The notes under the pieces were generated by a model that was not told where the DNA came from, searched no databases, and was given only the letters and a program-made list of their open reading frames with translations. This document shows, piece after piece, positions 48,469-58,895 of a DNA stretch of 64,000 nucleotides. Origin of the DNA: Lantana camara (taxonomy: Eukaryota; Streptophyta; Magnoliopsida; Lamiales; Verbenaceae); NCBI GenBank assembly GCA_037501455.1, contig CM074856.1, forward strand, positions 44,669,001 to 44,733,000, written 5' to 3'. The first letter of the stretch is position 1. Each line of letters starts with the position of its first letter. The translations under genes were made by a program, and so were the position numbers.

Positions 48469-51400
48469 CTAGTCTTGCTCGAACAACTCCGGGTGGAACC
48501 GTTTCATTTTATCCTCTGTTTCCCATGTAGCTTCCTCGGTTTTATCGCTTCTCCACAACACTTTAACCATGGGAATTCTCCGGTTTCTCAACTTTTGAAA
48601 TTTCCGATCCATGATTTTAACCGGCCTCTGAATAAATGTCAAATTCGGTTCCAGCTCAACTTCTTCCATGGGGAGAATCGTAGTCTCATCGGGGTAATAT
48701 TTTCTTAATTGTGAAACATGAAATACGTTATGAATCCCCGTAAGACTCGGTGGTAGGTCCAGTCGATAGGCTACCTCGCCTATTCTTTCAAGAATCTCAA
48801 ACGGACCTAAGTAGCGAGGATTAAGTTTTCCTCCTTTCCCGATTCGGGTGAAACCTTTCCTTGGCGACACCTTCAAGAATACCCGATCACCAACTTCAAA
48901 TTCTAGATCCCTTCGGCGCTTATCGGCATAGCTCTTTTGCCTATCTTGCGCGGCTTTCATCCGTTGTTGAATCATTTGAACTTTCTCAATCATGGCCTGA
49001 ACAACTTTGGAAGGCCTTTCAAATCTCTCACCTTTCTTTACCCCTTCCTGTTTTGACCATTTCCATTCTTCCAAGTCGAAGAACAATGGAGATCGGCACT
49101 TTCTTCCATAAAGTAACTCGTAAGGAGCCATCCTGATCGAAGCCTGAAAGCTGTTGTTATAAGCAAACTCGATTAAAGGAAGCTGTTCTGCCCACGAGTT
49201 CTAAAAATCCATCGCGCAAGCCCGAAGAAGATCTTCCAAATATCTGATTAACCTTTCAGATTGACCGTCTGTTTGAGGGTGAAAGGCTGTACTGAACTTA
49301 AGTTTCGTTCCCAAGACAGCCTGTAACTCCTGCCATAACTTAGAAGTAAATCTCGGGTCTCGGTCTGAAACTATGCTCACCGGAATACCATGAAATCGAA
49401 TAATCTCTCTGTTATAGATTTCATCCAACTTCGGGATCTTATAGGACATCCGGACCGGTAGAAAGTGAGCAGACTTTGTAAATCTATCCACGATTACCCA
49501 AATTCCATCAAACCCGCCTTTAACCTTCGGTAATCCAGAAACAAAGTCCATCGTTACTTGTTCCCACTTCCACTCGGGAATAGGTAACGGTTGTAGAAGT
49601 CCCGCGGGCTTTTGGTGCTCCGCTTTCACCTTTTGACAAGTCAAGCAATGTTTCACATATTCTGCCACGTCTCTTTTCATCCCGTTCCACCAATAATATT
49701 GCTTCAAATCCTTATACATCTTGTTTCCTCCTGGGTGGATCGAGTAGGCTGACTTGTGAGCTTCTTCGAGTAGGACCCGTCTCAATTCTTCAGGTACTAC
49801 TACTCTGTTTTTAAACCGAAACAACCCGGTCTCATCAAACCCAAACGGACTCTCCGGGTCATCCTTAGCTTTACTTGCAAGCTTCTGCACTTCCGGATTC
49901 TTATTCTGAGCCTCAAATAACTGATACTTTAATTCCGGCTGAATTGTGATATTAGAAACCCGAGCCTTTAACACAATCGGGACAACTTCCTCACTTTCCT
50001 TTATTTCCAAACTCGATACACTCGCCTTCCTGCTAAGTGCATCGGCGACCACATTGGCTTTCCCGGGATGGTATTTAATTGTACAATCATAATCTTCCAA
50101 CTTTTCCATCCAACGCCGTTGCCTCATATTCAAATCCTTCTGTGTGAATAAATACTGGAGGCTCTTATGGTCGGTGAAAATCTCAAAAGAAGTCCCGTAC
50201 AGATAATGTCTCCATTTCCCGAGAGCAAAGATCACGGCTGTAAGCTCTAGGTCGTGTGTCGGATAATTCCTTTCATATTCCTTTAGCTTCTGAGAAGCAT
50301 AGGCGATCACTTTTCCTTTCTGAGTCAAAACACAACCTAAGCCTTCTTTAGAAGCATCTGTGTATACTGCATATCCTTCTGAACCCTCGGGTAAAGTTAA
50401 CACCGGAGCTGAGACTAACTTTTCTTTCAAAAAGTTAAAGCTTTGATCACACTTCTCGTCCCAGACGAACTTAACATCCTTCTTTGTCAATCGGGTTAAC
50501 GGCGCCACAATCTTGGAGAAGTCCTGAACAAATCTTCTATAATAACCGGCTAATCCCAAGAAGCTTCTAATTTTCGAGGCATTCTTTGGTTTCTCCCACT
50601 TGAGCACGGCCTCGATTTTCGAGGGATCGACTTCCAACCCTTTTCCTGAAATCACATGTCCCAAAAAAGAAACCCGATCGATCCAAAATTCACACTTACT
50701 GAACTTAGCAAACAACTGTTGCTCTTTTAGAGTCTAAAGAACGAGCCTGAGATGTCTCGCGTGCTCCTCGGCTGATTTTGAGAAAACCAGAATATCATCA
50801 ATAAAAATTACCACGAACTTGTCGAGGAAAGGCCTGAATATCCGGTGCATCATATCCATAAAAGCTGCAGGGGCGTTAGTTAATCCAAATGGCATAACCA
50901 CGAACTCGTAGTGCCCGTACCGAGTATTGAATCCTGTCTTAGGAATATCCTCTGCTCGGATTCGCAGCTGATAGTATCCCTATCTTAAATCCAATTTCGA
51001 ATAAACTTTGGAACCCTGAAGTATATCGAATAACTCCTCAATATGTGGGAGGGGATACTTGTTCTTGATAGTCATCCGGTTCAACTCCCTGTAATCGATA
51101 CACATTCTTAAAGTCCCGTCCTTTTTCTTTACAAATAAAACTGGTGCTCCCCAAGGCGAAGAACTCGGTCGAATGTACCCAACTTCCAACAATGCTTCCA
51201 GCTGGACTTTTAATTCTTTTAATTCAGCTGGAGCCATCCGGTACGGAGTCTTTGAATACGGCTCAGCATTCGGAAAAAGATCGATCACAAATTCAATCTC
51301 TCGTTCAGGAGGCAAGGAATCCAATTTTTCTGGGAATACCTCGGGAAATTCCTTTACTACCTCGGTGTCCTCTAATTTCACCTGATCTTTTGGCTTGTTC

Positions 51401-52974
51401 AGAATATAGGCAATGAACCCTGTAGCCCCGTCTCTGACTAATCTCTGAGCCTCTGAAAATGAAAGTAGGGGCACGGTCTTCGAAGTACAGCCCGTAACAA
51501 CCTCTGAACCTAACTGAACCTTCTTAGCCCGGCAATCTACGGTAGCACAATGCCTGTATAACCATTCCATCCCCAATATAGCTCCGTATCTCTCCATCGG
51601 CATAACAATAAAATCTGTCAGAAACTCCCGGCCTTCAATTACCACTGGAACATCCCTGTAAACCTGATCCGTCTCTCGCCTACTACCGAAAGGAGTACTA
51701 ACTAGATAGCGCACAGAAGTACACATAGCAGGCAAAGACAAAGTAATAGCAATAGAGTGCGCAAGAAAGGAGTGTGTAGCTCCTGGATCAAATAATGTAT
51801 GGATGTTCATGCCATGAATGCAAATAATACCTTCAACTATCGCGGCGGGGTCTATCTCTGCATCCTGCTCCTCACCAGCGAGTGCATAAGCCCGAGCTCT
51901 CACCAGTGGCCTCGGTCCTGTAGGTGGTGGATCCTGACGATCCGGACAACCGTCAACCATGTGCTCGTCACTCCCGCAGATCAAACATAAACTTAACCGG
52001 CGCCTGCAGTTGTCGTAGGTATGTGTAGGAAGTCCACACCATCTGCAGCCCGGTCTCTGAGGTGGTTAGGGTGGTGCTGGAGCTCTCGGACCTCTCGGTA
52101 ATGGCCCTGTCGCCTTAAGCTTCTTCCCGGGGTTCTTCTGAGCTGGAGGTGCAGAGTAAATCATCGGCCTCTTCCCTGAGCTCGATCCCTGACCTGCTCT
52201 CGAGCCCGAAGCCTGTCCAGTCCGCGAAGTAGCTTTCCTAGCAGTATCCGAATCCTCAACTTTTAGGGCCTTAGTGGTAGCTTTTGCCCAGGTGCTGGTA
52301 TTGGCTGCTTTCAGCGCATCCTGAATATCTGGCCTGAGTCCCTGGACGAACTGCATCGCCTTGTGAAAGTCATCATTCGCTATGTTGGGTGCATAGCGAG
52401 AAAGTCTCTCGAACTCGGCGATACACTGACCCACAGACCTGCCTCCCTGCTTTAGCTCGGTGAACTCTCTCAACCTACGAGTACGGGAAGCTGGAGGGAT
52501 ATATTTGTTTCTGAACTCCCGTACAAATACTTCCCAAGTAATCTCGGTCCCGGCTGCCTCCAAAACAATCTGTGTGCTTTCCTACCAAGAATAGGCCTCG
52601 CCCTGAATAAGAGTAAGTGTACAGCGAGCCTTCTCCTGACTGTCACAAGGGATAAGCTGCCAAATCCTTTCGATCTCTTTTAGCCACATCTCTGCCTGTA
52701 TATCGTCTCCCTTATAGAACTTCGGGGGACGCTGGTTCTGAAACTCTCGTAAAATGGCAGGAATGGGGTTCTCCGGAGGTGCTACTGGTGCTGAAGGTGG
52801 TGGAGGAACCCTGTCCTGTAGCCTCTGATCAATTAGCCCCACTACCGCGTTCATAAAATCCTGGGGCTGTGCCTGAGCAGGTGGAAGAGGTGGTGATCTC
52901 TCGCGGCGATGATGTCGGCGGTGATGATGCCTGTGCCTCGAGGATCGGTCACTGGAACGTCTGTCGTGCTCCAT
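48469..52974 (-). pseudogene. Gag-pol polyprotein of the Tekay-type element, one frame with five stops
   Basis: The ATG at 52974 opens a frame of 1502 codons to 48469, with stops at 52582 (TAG), 52066 (TAA), 50980 (TAG), 50734 (TAG) and 49201 (TAG). Order: gag (MWLKEIERIWQLIPC, about 52690), zinc knuckle ([14 protein letters not shown], about 51985), protease ([14 protein letters not shown], about 51790), RT ([20 protein letters not shown] at about 51150; [11 protein letters not shown] at about 50800), RNase H ([15 protein letters not shown], about 50365), integrase ([17 protein letters not shown], then [33 protein letters not shown]), and a chromodomain-like end (KVLWRSDKTEEATWETEDKM, about 48500). 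Chromodomains of this group are thought to steer integration to heterochromatin. All catalytic motifs except those interrupted by stops look intact. Confidence 0.92.
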
Positions 52975-53209
52975 CCTAAAATTAGATCACTAAACATGCG
53001 TGGCTTGATCAATAAATGCAAATGTGTGCATATAATTTCCATAATATCAAGTAGCACATGTTCAAGGAAGATCAAGTAGCTCAATTAATGCAAAGAAACG
53101 AGTAAATCAGGTAACTCAACCAAATGCAGGCTCCCAAATACCACATAATCCTATGCCGTGCGACCTAGACTGACTTGACACGACTCGAGAACCTCGGTTT
53201 TGCAACCGG

Positions 53210-53221
53210 GCTCTGATACCA
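53210..53221 (-). other. Primer binding site of the Tekay-type element
   Basis: The - strand reads TGGTATCAGAGC, complementary to initiator tRNA-Met, eight bases inside the 5' LTR edge. Confidence 0.9.
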
Positions 53222-53229
53222 CCTGTAGA

Positions 53230-55898
53230 TGTAGCACCCTAACCCCCAGGGCACCACATCCCCCGCACTATAGCCTCAATCCACGTATGAAATGGAAAGT
53301 CCATACATAAACCAAAACTATAGCGAACGGGTGACAATAAAAAAAAATGACGAGCTAGGCGGGACACTCTCCCCAACAAGACCAGAGCAAACAAGATAAT
53401 GAAAGCGGAAGCAATAAAATCACTCATACATATAGGTACCATATTTACCGAATAGATATGTATAGATACCAACTTAACTATCAATACATTATCATCTTTT
53501 AATAATATACATATTCAAGTATCCAAAACGTGACAATACCAGTCATAACATGAAACTAGCATAAGACTATACAAAAAGGGTATGAAACTAGACCCGTGGA
53601 AATGCAAGACTCGAACAACTCCCGCCTAGCACGACCACGCTCAAAAGGGAACCTGAAAAGTGAAGTATCAGTCTACGGAAGACTGAGTGAGGGGCAATAA
53701 ATATATATAACACACATCACATGCAAGGTGTAGTCTCGGGTGAAGACTTTAGAAATGAAAAGGAATACATAACTCAAGAAACTCAATCTTTGCCCGAGAT
53801 TACAACCAATGACTTTAATATTTTAGCTTAAACATTTCATGAACATGTGACCCCGACGAGTAGGGGCGAATCTCCAACCATAACACCAAACGTGACAATA
53901 CGTGATCATGCTTGCTTGCTTGATAAGTACGTGTTCATGCAATTCATTTAGTGCTCACATAAACAATTTCATGCTTGAAATCATGCAATAACCCGAGGAT
54001 AACCTGACATGCCGGATTAATCCCCAGTCTCCTTCTTCCTCCGGGTGATAGCGAGTTTGCAAGGCTCGACTATCCACGATATGGTGTGTGTAGAGGACAT
54101 GACCCTCTAGACACGGAACTCCTTCCACCACTAATCTCCTAGTGGCTTCGGGGGTGATCCCAACAATGTGAGGATAATTCAGGAGTTACCCGTCAGCCCT
54201 TGCTTTCCCGGTTGGCTCAAGAATTACCCTCGGGCCCACGTGCAAACATGTACTCGCCAAACTTGCTTGAAATCATGACAATCAATACTTTCTTGCTTGA
54301 AATGTTTATAACTTTGAAAACGTTTATAATTATAATAGGTTTTGGCCGAAAATAGCACATAAGGGTGGTAGGGTTCTATATACATAACCTAAACCTCACC
54401 TTTTCTTGCAAAATACAATAATGTGGTGTTCTAAGGAGCTTGCTCCCCGTCCACGCCCTCGTGACCTGTGCAAACACGATGTATACACGTGAGACATGAC
54501 CTAAAATGACCAAAATATGACGAACGGCGGTAATGTATCGAGACGACCACGAAAATACAATGTGGTATGATAACATGTCGTTTCACATCATATTAGCACA
54601 TATTATAGCAATTCGGGGTCAAAGAAGTCGTCGGATCGAGGGGCTATTTTCATAAATTTATGCAGTGAATTTTGTTCTGCATTCCAGGTGGGAACGGCCG
54701 TTCCGGTCCCCTTTGCAAAATGGGAACGGTCGTTCCTATGAGTTCCCCAAAACGTGCCAACGTTTTTCCCATTTTAAAACGCGCCTAGCTGGGAACGGCC
54801 CTTCCGGCTCCAAGGCCAAAATGGGAACGGCCGTTCCCGCAGTCGGCCACCTATTTTCATTTGAAAGGTGGGAACGCCCATTCCCGCAATGCCTTGAGGC
54901 TGGAAACGGTCGTTCCCAGTTTCTGCAACTGGAAAACAGAGCAAAACAGAGCATGCTCTCGGGAATGATCAACAAAGCAACCAAAAATCAAATTTCAAGC
55001 AACAAAGGTATGATTTCTGGAAATATTCATGCATATATGCTCAAGAAATGATACCATAACACCTAAACACTTCAAGCACAAAATATCCTCAAGGATTCAT
55101 GATTTCAAGTTCATGCTTACACTTGATCATTCATGCCAAAATTTCAATGCTTTTATGAATAAATCATGCTATAATTCATGATATGATCAACCACTCATGC
55201 TTCCAACTAAAATTAATCCATCTAACAAATCAAACTTAAACCCTAGTCATGCCAAATATGATCAAACTCTTCAATTCATGCACATACCAACCTTGAAGAT
55301 GAAATAAATGAAGAAGATGGATGATGATGATGATGAACTCCCAAATCCTTGAAATATTTTTTGAAATCTTGATGATTGAATGGAAAAATCACTCTTCCTT
55401 TTTCTCTTCTTTGGAACCGAGAGAGAAAATATGGAGATGTTGAAGAATTGTAGATGAAAAATGATCATGGAATGTGCAAGAAGAGATGATACGTAATTCA
55501 TCATTCTTGATTTTTGTGACTTATGCTAATTGCCATTTAATCCTTTGTTTTATGAAGTCATGCTATCAAGTATACAACAATTTAAAATATGCTCAATTAA
55601 GTCCTTGGAAGATAATGCAATCAAGTCCCCAAAGTTTTAAAGAACAATCAAGTAGGGACAGTTTAGTAATTTAAAACACTCTCGGTTATTATTTCATGCA
55701 ATAAATATTTTTCGTGTCATGAAATAATATTTTCAATGATATGAATTCAAATAATTGATATAAATAATATTTCGTGAATTTTATAAAATTATGAATGCCA
55801 CGTAAGAATATATTATAAAATTAAAGAAATAAAATAAAACCTACGCTCAAACTCACACGTGGCGTGCTTACCTGTTTATCCGGAACCGGGGCGTTACA
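53230..55898 (-). repeat. 5' LTR of the Tekay-type element
   Basis: Same ends and length as 45760-48428. The promoter for gag-pol should lie here, on the - strand. Confidence 0.93.
54687..54920. repeat. Palindrome array GGGAACGGCCGTTCCC in the 5' LTR
   Basis: Counterpart of 47217-47450, six units. Compared with the other LTR, single-base changes fall inside several palindromes (for example GGCCGTTCC against GGCCATTCC). Confidence 0.85.
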
Positions 55899-55900
55899 TC

Positions 55901-55910
55901 CTATATATAG
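55901..55910 (-). promoter_or_regulatory. Candidate TATA box of the Tat antisense gene
   Basis: CTATATATAG reads as a TATA box on the - strand. Ignoring the Tekay insertion it would lie about 15 bases before the ATG at 45747 and about 140 before the ATG at 45621. The insertion's target duplication TCCTA overlaps its edge. Confidence 0.55.
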
Positions 55911-56145
55911 GAGTTGAAAAGTAACATCTCGAAATACGAAACGACGCCATAATTATCCTGCACACGCCTATCCTATGGGAGGTCGCGTCGCATTAAATGC
56001 AGTGTCGGACCGATTTGACCCAAAAAGTCACACCTAATAATTATTATGACAGTTCGATTCCAACGACCATGACGGTTCCCCTACCCATTGCCAGATCGAT
56101 GACATTACCACTGCTAAAATTCACACTGGTAATTTAGGGGGCCTC
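55911..56145 (+). other. Tat sequence between the antisense promoter and the 3' LTR, with PPT
   Basis: Non-coding on the + strand. It ends in AATTTAGGGGGCCTC (56131-56145), which is purine-rich and abuts the LTR start, so it is the likely polypurine tract. Confidence 0.65.
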
Positions 56146-56908
56146 TGACATGGCATAATAGTACATGGCTACGTGGCCACCCCTGGTTGGTGCCACGTGG
56201 ACCTTTGCGCCACCTAGGACAGACCAGATCGTCAGATCTATTGGCCAGATCGTGACTAATCTACTAATGATCTGAAGAGTCCGTCAACCTCGATCTGAGT
56301 AGCGTGTCTCACGATCTGTCGTCTAATCCCTGGAGGAAAACCCAAGCAGGACTGAGGAACCCGGTAGGCAACATCGATCTGCAGATCGATTAGATACGTC
56401 ACGGGACACCCGAATACTGTAAAGCACTCCTGTCGGGACACGTGCATCCTTCCCATTCCCTGGAACAGACGTACTACGGCTCATTAATGACCGTCAGTCC
56501 CTGCTTTTACCCAAAGGGGAAAGAAGGTACTAACGACCCACCTCAAGCTGGTTTCATTGTCCGACATCCAGATCGACGACTGGCAACGCCATTAATGTAC
56601 ACCTACAGTACACGCATTACTGCGTTATTTGGCCATGGCTATAAATACACGCCCTTTGAATAGTAGTTGGTAAGCTTTTAATACGCATTCAATTGCATTT
56701 ATTCTCTTTCTAAAGAGCCCTTTTACTGACTTGAGCGTCGGAGTGCCAAACTTGGGTAAAACCCCAAGTCCCCCAAGTTGGTTTCGAGCTCACGTTTGCT
56801 GGTGCTTTCAGGTCGATAAAGAACCCACTCAAATAAATTCTTGACTGATTGACCCAAATCTGACCCTTAGATCGTCCATTTCAGATCGACCGGATTTGAG
56901 CCAGATCA
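56146..56908 (+). repeat. 3' LTR of the Tat element
   Basis: 763 bases, same ends as 34975-35736. TATA box at 56639-56648. Confidence 0.92.
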
Positions 56909-57604
56909 ATGTGTGCTTTGGAATTTAATTAATTGTATTTGGACTCAATTGTCTAATATTTGTAATTAGGGACCTAATTGTAATTAGGGTGTTTTTTGCC
57001 TTGTGGCTATTTTGAGCTCGGGAATTCGAATTCGAATTTTGACCCTACCATTAGATTCATTTCGATGATTTGGATTCAATGGAATTAACCTTGTAATTTT
57101 CTAAAGCCATTTGATTGCCCTACCGTTTTAAAATCCATCCGAACGGATCGGATACCTTTTGACCCTACCTGTTTTAACCGACCCGTTTGTGCGGCCCTAA
57201 AAAGGGCCAAGCTTTCTTTTTTCCCTCACTTTGATCGATCAACAAGAGTAGGGAAAGAAAGAGAAGAAATCTCCCCTTTTAGTCTCCAAGCTTCGGAGCT
57301 CAAGCAAGCAAGATCCGACCGTCCAATCAACGACCCAAGGTAAGATTTGTGATCCTCTCGTTATGTGCTTTAATTTATTCCCTCTTTCGTGCCTCGGACA
57401 TGTGTCTACATACTATGTGGGAAAGATGACGAATAGTGCCAGGTTGGGAGTTTTATGTGTTTGGACTCGTTTCGCGAGCCATAATATCCAAATATGTGAT
57501 CTACATGTTGAGTTTACTCCGTGGTGTGATTTTCGTGTGTCGGAGTTGTGTGTGTTTTAGGTGTTGTTGCTCCGCCATTGGTGCTGCTTCTGCTCTTTCT
57601 TTCG

Positions 57605-58660
57605 AGCAGACAGGGCCGAAACGGCTGTTTCGGGTTTACCTTGTGGCTTCGAACGGCCGTTTGCGTGGAGTTCACGCACCAGCAGCGAAGGCCAGAACGA
57701 ACGTTTCTTGTAGGGATGTAAATGGATATCCGAAAATCTGATATCCGTCCGCATTCGAATTCGTTTACAGAGGATATTATCCGAATCCGTCTCAAGAGGA
57801 TATTATCCGTATCCGATTATAGACATCCGAATTATAAACGGATAAGGATATGGTAATAAGACATCCGATTTGTTTAACATCCGATCCGTTTCATTATCCG
57901 TTAGATTTTCCATTATCCGATTTATCCGTAATCTGTATCCGATAAATAATATATTATATTAAAATATATACACACAACTGTGTATGTATGATATATTATT
58001 AGTATTAAGTAAATTTTTTAGCGCATTTATTAAAGAAAAATCTTAGGTTTTAATAGTAACCATATGTTTACTTCAACATTTATATTGAGATAATATAAGT
58101 AACATATATTATGTTATTAATAAAAGTATTATATTTCAAATTAATTATATGATAAAATTTATAATTTCCAACATATTTATACATTCACTAAAAAATAAAA
58201 TTAATATATATAGATATAGTTATTATTTCTCTCTTTGTCTAATATATCTATATATATATATATATATATTCAAAGTTATATAATTATTAAATAATTTATT
58301 TATAAATGAGTAGTTGATAATTTGATTAAAAATTCGAAGTCATATAGTTAAATAATTTATGTCAAAATGAATAGTTGAAAATCCGATTAAAATCCGAATC
58401 CGTCCGGATCCGTCTTGTATCCGTATAAAAAGGATATTATCCGAATTCGATTTAAAAGGATATTATCCGTATCCGTCCGAATCATAAAAGGATAAGGATA
58501 TGGTAATCATACATCCGATCCGTTTAATATCCGTTTACACCCCTAGTTTCTTGTTTTGGCCTGTGGCCGAAACGGCCGTTCCAAGTGGGTGCCTAGAGGT
58601 CAGACGGTCTCCAAACGGTCGTTTCCCTTTTTGTCTACGGGACCAAACGGCCGTTTGGGA
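57605..58660. repeat. Palindromes of the AAACGGCCGTTT type, split by the hAT MITE
   Basis: CCGAAACGGCTGTTTCGG (about 57613), GAACGGCCGTTTGCG (57651), CCGAAACGGCCGTTCC (58567), CCAAACGGTCGTTTCC (58610) and CCAAACGGCCGTTTGG (58643). Spacing is 30-50 bases once the MITE is discounted. Confidence 0.75.
57711..58545. mobile_element. hAT-type MITE, 835 bases
   Basis: The ends TAGGGATGTAAATGGATAT and ATATCCGTTTACACCCCTA are inverted repeats. GTTTCTTG lies at 57703-57710 and 58546-58553. The subterminal parts are full of GGATATTATCCG and GGATAAGGATATGG words on both sides, and the middle is A/T with a TATATA run (about 58250-58270). No transposase, so it is non-autonomous. Confidence 0.9.
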
Positions 58661-58786
58661 AGTGACTGATTTCGTGTTGTTTTCCGGAGTGACTCTTTTT
58701 GTTCGGGAATGGGCCGTTCTCTTCCGTGCTTGCTCGTATGTGTTATATTTGGCCTTTATATGCTTTTAATTGATGTGTTACGCCCT

Positions 58787-58895
58787 GCAGATTCGACCAC
58801 TGAGGCCGAATACTTAGCTGCAAATGATGCAGCTAAGGAAGGTGTTTGGATTAGAAACTTCATTCAAGAGTTGAATGTTGTTCCTAGCATGAAAG
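58787..58895 (+). pseudogene. Copia RNase H scrap of the A/B family
   Basis: It encodes DSTTEAEYLAANDAAKEGVW and IRNFIQELNVVP, nearly identical to Copia A RNase H (about 23740-23850 on the other strand). It stops at ATGAAAG, where the LTR of copy B begins, about 300 bases before the expected end of the domain. The left junction is to the truncated LTR. Confidence 0.85.

Larger units (their letters stand above)
45760..55898 (-). mobile_element. Chromodomain Ty3-gypsy element (Tekay type), structurally complete
   Basis: Two LTRs of identical length (2669 bases; 45760-48428 and 53230-55898), target duplication TCCTA at 45755-45759 and 55899-55903, PBS, PPT and a single gag-pol frame on the - strand. 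The LTRs differ at about two dozen positions by eye, mostly transitions, and with no indel. Gag-pol has five stops and no frameshift. Long LTRs plus a C-terminal chromodomain point to the Tekay/Del clade. It is inserted into the Tat element just 5' of its antisense gene. Confidence 0.93.
34975..56908 (+). mobile_element. Tat-lineage Ty3-gypsy retrotransposon with an antisense gene, split by a Tekay-type element
   Basis: LTRs 34975-35736 and 56146-56908 (TG..CA) are flanked by ATGTG at 34970-34974 and 56909-56913. Sense order: gag, protease, RT, RNase H, a second (archaeal-type) RNase H, integrase (35813-41558). Then come repeats, a multi-exon gene on the opposite strand (43067-45747), and the 3' LTR. 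The extra RNase H and extra antisense ORF are known hallmarks of the Tat group (Grande and Retand relatives). A 10.1-kb element sits at 45760-55898; without it this element is about 11.8 kb. The LTRs differ at roughly 35 of 762 positions by eye, so it is fairly old, and all its frames are damaged. Confidence 0.92.
56914..58786 (+). repeat. Right piece of the split Ty3-gypsy LTR, truncated at its end
   Basis: It continues from 34974 after the Tat element. It contains a CT-rich leader (57215-57360) and palindromes of the AAACGGCCGTTT type, as in chromovirus LTRs. A hAT MITE interrupts it (57711-58545). It never reaches a CA end, PBS or PPT: near 58780-58790 it passes directly into Copia RNase H sequence. 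Confidence 0.65.

Noticed and set aside
53210..53221. tRNA-like words (TGGTATCAGAGC) as possible tRNA genes
   Set aside because: They sit next to LTRs and are primer binding sites; no cloverleaf can be drawn around them.
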